DNA of 64,000 nucleotides from Tethya wilhelma (Eukaryota; Porifera; Demospongiae; Tethyida; Tethyidae): NCBI GenBank assembly GCA_964030475.1, contig CAXIPT010000003.1, positions 1,783,058 to 1,847,057 of the forward strand, read 5' to 3'. Shown piece by piece: positions 35,101 to 43,528 of this stretch (position 1 is its first letter; each line of letters starts with the position of its first letter). The notes under the pieces were generated by a model. It saw only the letters and a program-made list of their open reading frames with translations, ran no database searches and was not told where the DNA came from. The position numbers and the translations under genes were made by a program.

Positions 35101-36184
35101 TAAAATGCAAAAATGTTTGACTAGAGACTTCCACGAAAGTTTGACACCACGAAACTTTTCCACTCATGATACGGTATACACTAGCTAAATTAAAAACATT
35201 ATTAACAATCAAACTTGACCAGTACACATAATATTATGCTTGTCAATGAGCTAGTGTGCTTTATAGACTGGCTCAAATATCCTATACAATGGTATACAAT
35301 GTCATACAAAATATGCACATAGAAGTACAACTATCACGATACATGATTCACAGCCCTGTCAACAGGAAATGTCAATGTTGCAAACACTATCTAAACTATC
35401 AATGATTATTAGATTAAGGGCCTCTCCCAAAGTTATTGCTTACATGTGTAATGATAATCATGGCACCCCACTCAGCTAATTGCTACGTCATCCTACATAA
35501 TCACGCCATCAGGATTTAGGTATAGATCAACAGTACATGATCAAAGTGCTACTTCAAACAAATAATTAATGGCTAATGAATAATAAGGATCTCAGTTATA
35601 GTCCATTGAGCTATAGACCAGTAGACCTCTGAATGATCTTTGACAAGGGTCTAGCTGTTCAGTAGAACCTCGGTTATCTGGACCTCATCTATCTGGAAAC
35701 TGGTATTATCTGATCAAGCCAGAAGGCCAAATTTTGGTTAATTAGAACAAATTTTTCACATTCCACCCTCTTTTCAAGCTTGATGCTTGCGCATGTTTGC
35801 CAAAATTAAAGGGATTCAAGACTAAACATAGAAAGATACAATCTTATAGTGTTGGGAGATGGTAATAGTCAGGATAACAATTGTGGCTACTGCTAGTACT
35901 ACTAGAATTTATCATTTCGATTATCCAGAGTCAAGTTTCGCTTATCTGGCAGCCTTCTATGTAACACAAAGGTGTCCGGATAATGGAGGTTCTACTGTAG
36001 TTGACTTTGGTCAAGTGGCAACCCGTACATAACTGAGTGAGCTATATATAGCCGTGGCATACATAATCTTGTCAATATTATATTATATACCTCCAGAGCA
36101 AGTGTTCTTCGCATTAATGAGAACAATTGAGTCATCTTGTGTGTCAGTAATAATAGGGTAGTAGGAGATTGTGCTCCACTCCAT
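20138..36184 (-). CDS. Giant (~4,380 aa) protein with a C-terminal DEATH-like domain
   Basis: My splice model, phase-consistent throughout: 36184-36091 (ATG, MEWSTISYY), 34394-32130, 32011-21968, 21767-21492, 21393-21201 and 20408-20138 (TAA). The two large exons are in different frames; a 118-bp intron (32129-32012, GTGAAA...TTATCAG) joins them and is the least certain junction. I do not recognise the family. Visible parts: three near-identical SDSSTSDSNEEQAQ-type repeats (~residues 160-205); long beta-strand-rich stretches; a charged low-complexity segment (~1440-1593, rich in E, K, Q, D); a cationic amphipathic run VETVKRTVKKVVNVVKSIGR (~2645-2665); a fibronectin-III-like stretch (PPTEIEVSPPSEDFG, WKFAPNAMSYLIKL, ~3226-3273); a second charged repetitive region (~3790-4130, SEQRE/LEQKE units); and a DEATH-like domain (~4146-4215: CWDKLATELGIP, VEEWIKHD, ASWGKLVMTLRSLG, IASQIW). 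No signal peptide is visible. The last two exons encode ~155 unrecognised residues. Confidence 0.75.
20551..21105 (+). repeat. Two copies of a ~180-bp retroposon-like repeat (20551-20735 and 20908-21105)
   Basis: Both share GTGGTCCAAGTCAGGCCTAT, ACTATAACAAGTGGATATCG and a CCTAGACTC...AAGGC...TCTTTTGTG block. The first ends in an 18-bp A run at 20715-20732, which suggests retroposition. A more diverged relative is around 53395-53640 (AACTATAACAAAATGGATAT and a GCTTTCAAAT word). Both copies lie in the introns between the last exons of the giant gene. Confidence 0.65.
34540..35170 (+). repeat. Direct repeat in intron 1 of the giant gene (34540-34720 and 34890-35170)
   Basis: Both copies run GGCTTTAAATGGGGTA, ACTGCATGGAA, ACAGATGATTAC, AGCGGGAAAG and then TTGACTTTC, and continue with a CATGATCTATC-like word. 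The first copy is more diverged. This is a dispersed-repeat fragment of unknown class. Confidence 0.65.
35660..35997. mobile_element. MITE with pogo/Tigger-like terminal repeats
   Basis: The left end CAGTAGAACCTCGGTTATCT pairs with the reverse complement of the right end, CAGTAGAACCTCCATTATCC, followed by GGAC(A)C on both sides. The 338-bp element has no coding capacity. Ends of the CAGT(A/T)GAACCTC type are characteristic of pogo/Tigger DNA transposons. A TA follows the right end. It sits in intron 1 of the giant gene. Confidence 0.8.
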
Positions 36185-36519
36185 ATCGGTTTCAGAGTAT
36201 TATTGCACCTGTTTGTGATTTTACAACAGAATAACAACAAAGAGTTTAATTACTTCTTTACACCTGAAACACTAAGCCCTCAAATAACATGAAATACAGA
36301 CAAAACAAACAAATGTGTACATATGATTGTACCAGCTAGAAGGCATGTATGCTCATTTGATACTGATTTTTTTGTGATTCCATGCATATGTCTACTAAGA
36401 TGTTCATGCAGTCACTTACCGGAAGAAAGCAGTTCAAACTATAATGTGAAGATGGCCAGTATGTTGCTGCATGTAGAATGACTGTACACGTCATGCACAT
36501 GAGCTAGGTTCTTTCCCGA

Positions 36520-36610
36520 GGAAAATCCCCATAGCCAACGTACAGCGCATGCGCAATTTCAGAATTGCAATCAGATTCTGCCGAGAGGGGTATTTCCCAG
36601 GGAGAGTCCC
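36520..36610 (-). promoter_or_regulatory. Two kappaB-consensus matches upstream of the giant gene
   Basis: On the minus strand GGGATTTTCC (36529-36520) and GGGACTCTCC (36610-36601) both fit GGGRNNYYCC. They lie 340-430 bp upstream of the proposed start codon at 36184, in the same orientation as the gene. Such 10-mers occur by chance, so regulation by NF-kappaB is only a suggestion. Confidence 0.25.
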
Positions 36611-37003
36611 TACTCCCTAGCTGGAGTGCGCGTCTACATATACATGCAGACCACACAAGTACAGACCATGCACCCCACCACATCTAAAGCATTGTTGAAT
36701 GTTGACAAAGAAAATATCAATCATATCCATAGTTACTGTAGATAGTTATCATGTACGCATTATAGCTTATCCCTATACAACTATATATGAATTAGCTATA
36801 GTATATAGCTATTTTACTGACATGATTTGATGCTATAGTCTCAGTACCATCAATATTATGAGGTTAATAATGACATACAAGGTGAGTCCTATAATAACCA
36901 TACTTTAATTGAAGACTATTAGCAGAATTAAGTGCATACGTAATACGTTATTTAATATTCTAATAATTGTATCTAAGGTATACTTCCAGTGCTATACATC
37001 TGG

Positions 37004-37919
37004 TCAATCGGCACATTCAAGTTCAAGATGACTACTATGAATCTTTAAAGGGCCATATATTCCAGTCAGTTGCTTCACAACAAGTGCTCTATTTGGAGGC
37101 ACATGAACATTGGCATCTATTTCCGAACCTTCAGACCATGTTTCCATCGATCGATGAAGTAGACCATTCTGACGAGTAGTTGATCGAAATCTGTGTTCCA
37201 CCATCAACAGGTCCTGCTGAAAAATTGACATGTGTTTCGTTTCCTAGCTCATATGTGTAGTTAGTTGAACTACCCATTTGCACTGTAATGCCCTGTGTTC
37301 GCTTGTAATTCAGAATTGTAGGATGATCGAGAACGTTTTTGAGGCTGGCAACAGTTTCGTAACCATCCTTGATTGCATCTTCTAAATCGACTCCCGGACA
37401 AACAGGACCAATGGATACCATCCACTCCCACTCTGGTGTTCTACTACGACCGTCCATTCTATCAACTCCTCCAGGTAGCGGAGTCACTTGAAGGCCCTTA
37501 CTACAATGAGCCTGCAGGTAAATGTTGGAATAAGGAGTGTCGGGAAAAGCGGCAGATTTGAGGGCATATCTATTCTCAGCAATGTGCAAAAGCCTCCAAT
37601 GTGTATTTCTGTGCCATTCGGAATCGTCAGTCGGAGGATTTGGTGCATGTTTGAGCTCAACAGATGCACCATGTTTGTCAGGATGACCTGTTACAAAGAC
37701 GTAGTGGTTGCGGAAACGAATGCTTTCCAACACGATTGTGTTGTCGTGTCCGTTATGCACCAACAGTCGGGTCCACACAGCATTGGGCAACTCGGTGTAG
37801 TCACACTCCTGGAGATTGAACTCCTTTTCAGAGTGGCAGTGGACATAGTGTCCATTGAATTTGAGGGACTGCAAAGTGATGATACGGCCGATTATGTCCT
37901 TTTGTTTAAGACTCGACAT
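37004..37919 (-). CDS. Beta-trefoil-like protein with possible aerolysin-type C-terminal part, frameshifted
   Basis: ATG at 37919 opens a 262-residue frame ending at 37131. The first ~165 residues read as a repeated beta-rich module (GRIITLQSLKFNGHYVHCHS, ESIRFRNHYVFVTG, WRLLHIAENRYALKS) typical of beta-trefoil or ricin-like folds. The following part has alternating polar strands (GITVQMGSS, NETHVNFSAG), and beyond the frame break the other frame continues similarly to a TGA at 37006-37004. The layout recalls beta-pore-forming proteins of the aerolysin/natterin type, but I cannot establish that family by eye. The break coincides with a tandem ATCGATCG near 37146-37153; one 4-bp unit too many explains it. 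It may be a recent pseudogene, a sequencing or assembly error, or a real short form. There is no signal peptide. It lies just upstream of the giant DEATH gene on the same strand. Confidence 0.6.
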
Positions 37920-38990
37920 GACTTAGTGCAAAAATAAAAGGCTATTTACTGCTGGTGAGCTTATACTGACAACTGTAAAAAAAGCAAAAAAAAACTTCAA
38001 CAGTTTACTATCCAATAATAATAATTTTTTGCTACAAATGTCAAAAAAGAGGCGAGCCCAATAACTGCATGCTGATTGTATAAATGAGCAATAATAACGT
38101 CTGCATGCCCTAGCTACACATGCCAAGGCAATGATTGGTTAGATCAACCCACAATATCGATCATGATTATCATTATATTGTCATGGAAATAGCTCCTGTA
38201 TCAAATCTCAGTGAGTGAATACAATCATCTATACACTGACGTTGCAGTAGCAGATGGAACCTCCTTATTAACTGCATACTAGCCCCTTTTCATGTGCATC
38301 TGCTATATTATATACTACAAAAGACAGCAAGTCACCAGGCTGTTTGCAATTACATTATAAGGAAATTACATCTAAAAGATGCATGCATGCAGTTGTAATT
38401 ACTTATCGTGATTGTGTTTGACAACTTAGTTTCTCAACCATTATTCTATAGTCTATCGACTTCCAATCTTTCACTCAATCTTGATATCGATCTAAGCTGT
38501 GTGTGTATCTGTGTGTGGGTGTGTGTGGGTGTGTGGGTGTGGGTGTGCTTGTGTGTATGTGGGTGTGTGGGTGTGTGTAAGTGTGCGAGTGACTGAATGA
38601 TATTCTATTAATAATATACGAATTAGCTTCTTCATTCCCCGGCTCCTTCTTTGCAAATATCTATATATGTACCCAATTATTACGTTTAGACATTGCCAGT
38701 ATACATGTATGCATGCATGCATGAGCATTAAACTCTATAGCAAAATCCCATTTTGTGCTCAAAATAATACTGTGTCATACTGATACTCTTCAAAACTATA
38801 ATAGATGCACCCATCAACCTAGGGAGTTACTCGTCCCTCGAAGGAGTCAGTCCCACCAGGCAGGAGACACCCTATAGCCACTGACAATGCACCCTAGCAG
38901 AGACCAATTTCCCCAGATATGGACTACTTCCAAACATTTAAAAGTCTTACAATCTCACCTAGATTGCCTGCATGTATGCAGATGAAAATT
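37920..38990. other. Intergenic stretch with a GT-rich array at 38499-38590
   Basis: No gene seen. The interrupted array is made of GTGTGTGGGTGTG units. The remainder is AT-rich with no recognisable element ends. Confidence 0.7.
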
Positions 38991-40024
38991 ATCATACGTA
39001 CGGTAGTACGTATAGTAGGAATGGGCCGACTGTCCCATAGACACAATACAAAATGTTGGCCACCATAAAAATCTAGTCAAACAAAATTGAACCTTCAAAG
39101 TTGCTCAGAAGCTTTCAATGACAGATTACCAATTGCATGCAAGTACTAAAACTCACAAAAACTTTCCGCAGCACTCGTAGAGAGCGCTAGTGGGAAGCCA
39201 CCATAGTGCCATTTTTTGTTCATCTAACTTACGTACTTACTTACTTACTTACTTCCTAACTGACTTACTTGAAAAGGATTTCCAGAGAACCAGAATGTGT
39301 TGAGCCAACTTTGACGGCACAAAGTAAGTTCTTTTCATGGGTACTACATTCTTTGATACTCGTTTTGATCATAGATAGGCCTAAACAAAAACTAGAAAGC
39401 TTTAAAACCTAGCGTATAAATTCATGTACTACAATGCAGCCATCTTTGCAGGTAGAGTTCAAAGGTCAATCTCTATCCACGTGGCATTTTATGCGCATGC
39501 GCACTAGCTTCCAGCATAATGAAGTGCATGTAGCCATGTATACTAAACCTTTTTGTACAGACTAACCAGTCTCTGATAGTTTCCACACTGTAGTGTTGAA
39601 AAAAGTGAATGAACAAGTAGTAAAAATTTTAAAAAATAAGTAGTGTAGGAATGGGCAGTGCGGTAAAAAGTATTGGAACAAGGCACAGTCTCAAGTTCGG
39701 CACATGACTACTTCATTTTGGCTGCCAGTCCAGTTTAAATTGTATACCTGTCTGTTATAGTTTACTCCATTGATTAGCCAAGTGATCAGCTATAGTAGAA
39801 ATTTGAACCAATGCAATAATACTGAATTATTAGGATAAGCTATTATGGTACTATACTGAATTGTACAGATCCGGCATCGCAACAGGACACTTAAATCCGT
39901 ATGAGGGATCAAGAAAAAAAATGAAGTAGTCATGTGCCGAACTTGAGACTGTGCCTTGTTCCAATACTTTTTACCGCACTGCCCATTCCTACACTACTTA
40001 TTTTTTAAAATTTTTACTACTTGT
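38991..40024 (+). mobile_element. Foldback element, copy C
   Basis: Left end ATCATACGTACGGTAGTACG and TAGGAATGGGCCGACTGTCC, about 600 bp collinear with copy A, then hairpin arms 39613-39719 and 39918-40024 around a ~198-bp loop. The two arms appear identical, including copy-specific variants (CACAGTCTCAAGTTCGG instead of the usual CATGTCTCAATTTCGG, and AATTTTAAAAAATAAG). No coding capacity. Confidence 0.85.
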
Positions 40025-40049
40025 CTTAATTAATAGCCTGTAAGAATTG

Positions 40050-41160
40050 GGTCAAGTATGGGGGTGCCTGGGTGGTGAAGATGGCACTCAGCCATGTTTT
40101 GGATAAATCAAAGGATATAAAATTGGTTCAATTCATAACCCTTCAGGCCCAGTACAAATCCGACTGCCAAAAAACTACAGCACTTATGGACTGTTTTAAC
40201 TTTGCAGTGAATGCACAAATAATATACCTGACAACATGTATACTTACCAGTGGAGATGCTGGCAGATTTGCACACCACATTGAAAGCAGTGAAAGCCATA
40301 ATATCACATTCAATTAACTGGTGTGTCCCTTTCATGATATGATGAATAGACACCACTCTAGTAGTAGCTTGGGCAGAAATGTTGTGGGAGACCTGGTGTG
40401 GGACCTAAATATTTCAAAACATAATGAACACAAAGATAGTTCACAATTATACTCTCTACTGCTGTGTTAGCCTCGTCCCCAGGCTCCCCCAAGGCCTTTG
40501 CACTCACGGAAAGGAGAAGGGGAGCCTGGTATCTGAGATCACACATTCAACAATTTTCACGATCACTGAGCACTACAAGCAGCAGCTAGGTGAACCATAG
40601 CTATATGACCTATACCAATTAAAGTGCACCCATATTATAGGCTCAGATATAATTATGATAATGCTCCACTCACAGAATGCATGGTATACTGTCATAAAGT
40701 GTATCTCTGGAAGCTGACTATTGGAGAGATCACTGAAAGAGAGAGGCACTTGACGTCAGTACTGAAGGACTGCCTAAACACACAAACAGAACTGTACTCA
40801 TTTATGGACAGGTGTAGGTATGGACCAACTAACTCCAAATCCCACATTGTCCATAACTGTTCTCATTGAAAATGTCACATAGGCTGAGCTCTGACACCCT
40901 CAGGCTAGCTGTCAGTGTGTGTATGATGTCATCAGACGTGTCACAGTGAGGACAGCACAGCTACAGTAAAACAAAAAGACACATCACTACAATTTCAAGT
41001 TTAGTGACTTCAGGGTTAAATTTAAAATTGGTAATGTACAGCCTGTGGGCAACGCCCCTTTTTGTAGCTAAAGGTTAAGGTTATTAAAGACTGATTTTTT
41101 CTGTATACTCTGACTCCAAACAGATCAACCTAATAGTATACAACCAGACTGAGTTCTCCA
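40050..41160 (+). repeat. Upstream module of the NLR units, duplicated at ~53640-54880
   Basis: Sequence leading up to the first exon of the NLR pseudogene is repeated upstream of the two-DEATH gene. Shared landmarks include CATGTTTTGGATAAA, TTACCAGTGGAGATGCTGGC, CATTCAATTAACTGGTGTG, AATGTCACATAGGCTGAGCT and the flank directly before the start exon, GACTGAGTTCTCCAA. Small indels separate the copies. This is a segmental duplication that carried promoter and first exons. Confidence 0.8.
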
Positions 41161-41863
41161 ATTGAGTCATGGCAGCAACAGCACACAAAATAGGTACATC
41201 TATATTATGGTGTAAAGCAAACCGTCTATGTATGGTATACCGTGCATATGCAGCATGAGTATGCATGAGTTTGGTGAGGAGTAGTAGTCAGTGAGAAGTG
41301 ATCCCTACAATCTAACAGCTATATAGTGATATATAGGGGACATACAGTTACACATGATTATTACACTCAGGTGATAGTGACTTAACTGAAGTGGTACTCT
41401 ATTTGAAGAAACTGAACCGTGATCAGATCAAACAACTTGGCAATCTGCTAGGTTTGGATCCCTTTTCAGTTGACAACATGCCCTCCCTGCCTGATGACAT
41501 GGTGAGAGCTTGGCTACGAAAAGAAAGAAATGTGATTAAACAATGTGGACACACCCTGACGTGGGAGGTGCTCGTTGAAAAGTTAAGAATGATAGATCAA
41601 GATGGAATTGCTGAGGATATTGCTATAGACAAGTGCCAACAAAGCATATGTAAGTGCATGCCTGTTATACACTGATGTGCATGACAATAGATATTCACCC
41701 GGAACAGATATGATTAAGCTTGTGTGTGCACAATGATCATAATGCATTTTGTTACATGAACAGAAGTACCTTAACTTGAGGGTTAATTAACCGTTGAATC
41801 GTTTGATTATCAAGGTGCAATGCAAAATATATAATTAGTAACTATTATTATTACCTTTTATTA

Positions 41864-41895
41864 TCACTATACGTAGCATCAGCTACGTATAGTGA
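41864..41895. repeat. Perfect 14-bp stem hairpin
   Basis: TCACTATACGTAGC, loop ATCA, then GCTACGTATAGTGA. It lies in the intron of NLR 1. Confidence 0.9.
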
Positions 41896-42231
41896 TTCTT
41901 GAAAATAGCTTGTGTGAATGATAAATTACAAGATTTAACGAAATTAACAGTGTACAGTATAATTGTAAGTTTGAATTTCAGTCATTATACAATAAGCTTT
42001 ATAGACATCAATTTATATGCATTTAATTCTTGTGTAATAAAATAATTATTAGGTATTCTAATTTTGTCGGGCTAGCTAAATACATATATACATACATTGA
42101 AATCACACTTATAGTGTAGCTGTAAAGTAACGGTATATAATTATAGTTAAAATGCATTCATTTGATCATTGCATGCTTCAATGTACCAAAAGTTCCCACA
42201 TGCACAAACACACCTTCATAATAATTATATT

Positions 42232-42235
42232 TATA

Positions 42236-42273
<38 letters not shown>

Positions 42274-42315
42274 CACACACACACACATGCACACACACAC
42301 GCACACACACACACA

Positions 42316-42387
<72 letters not shown>

Positions 42388-42398
42388 CGCACACACAT

Positions 42399-42429
<31 letters not shown>
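42232..42429. repeat. ~200-bp CA microsatellite
   Basis: Nearly continuous CA repeat with occasional ATG, ATA and CGC interruptions; the longest simple repeat of the window. It gives long open frames of His-Thr or Cys-Val on both strands that are not genes. Confidence 0.97.
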
Positions 42430-42435
<6 letters not shown>

Positions 42436-42835
42436 GCAATAACTCAAAAAATGAAGGCACCAAGGTGCACAACCCTTGGTGCATAATATGCATGTAAAAT
42501 TCCAAGTATACTTAGTGTGATTGTATTTGCTGTATGTAATTATAGTGTATGAAGTTAAAATGTTATGCATCATTCATGAAATGCCGAGAAATTGTTTTGC
42601 CTGAAACTTTATAAATTAATATGTCTAACCAGGAGCTCATGAGGGCCGTAGGCCCGAAGGAGGGATTAACATCGTGTTTTACATCTCGTAAAAAAAGTTG
42701 TATTATTTCCATATAATATTATGTGAAGTCCTGTAATTAATGCTAAGTGAGTGGTGCATGTACTGGTAAGGTTTCTGTGGTTACCTCATGACCACACTTA
42801 GTACTAGATCTACTCCTTGTAATATCACCTATTTG

Positions 42836-42988
42836 AGGTAGCCAAACCTCACATACATAAGCAAATAGAAGTGATTGGTTTTGCACAAGAACAGATTAAC
42901 CTATATGCGACAAAAATTTTTGCCTCCGAACCTGATCTTTTAGCTGGCTTTTTAACCTACATATCCACCAATCCAGTGATTAAAAGTT
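42836..42988 (+). pseudogene. 153-bp fragment of a NACHT exon
   Basis: Identical by eye to 44200-44352 of NLR 1 (from AGGTAGCCAAACC to TTAAAAGTT), encoding the part after the TSRP motif (KQIEVIGFAQEQINLYATK onward). It lies in the intron about 1.36 kb upstream of its source with unrelated sequence on both sides. No splice sites are obvious at its edges. Confidence 0.9.
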
Positions 42989-43528
42989 ACACAATGTCCT
43001 CACAATTCAAGATAAATTCTATTCCATGGTACGTAGATATAATTATTATAATAGCCAAGAATATTGTCAGTGATGGTCAAAATATTCAGTAATGCTTCGC
43101 AAAACATAAAAAATTAAATTGGGGAATTTAAATTTGACAATATACTCGTGTGCATAATACAAGAGTATACAGTGGCCATAACTTTAGCATAATTAATAGC
43201 TCGTTAATTGTCAAAACATTCCATGGATAATTTTATTATAATTGCAGTGATGCCATGAAGCATGCAGATAAAGTCCTAGTACAAAGCTGAACAAAAATTA
43301 TCATTGCAGCCCAGAATATAGCTCCAAAGGGAATCACACATTGATGCATGCTATGATGTATAATTATAAGTAAACGTCATAATTGTAACAATTCCCTCTT
43401 GAAACTGCATGCATTTTCTTATAACTTTCACAAGGTCTTAGTAATGTTAATTACATGTAATTGTTCAAACTTTTTTGACAACTGATTTGTATTACGAGCA
43501 AACTATTCTCTACTTCATGCATGCATAG
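42989..43528. other. Intron sequence of NLR 1, nothing further seen
   Basis: AT-rich and noncoding. It runs from the end of the NACHT fragment to the acceptor ATGCATAG at 43528. Confidence 0.6.

Noticed and set aside
42232..42429. CRISPR-like or tandem-gene array
   Set aside because: It is a simple dinucleotide repeat without unique spacers, and the rest of the window is eukaryotic.
42152..42505. Long open frames of alternating His-Thr or Cys-Val on both strands
   Set aside because: They are translations of the CA microsatellite and have no codon structure or domain.
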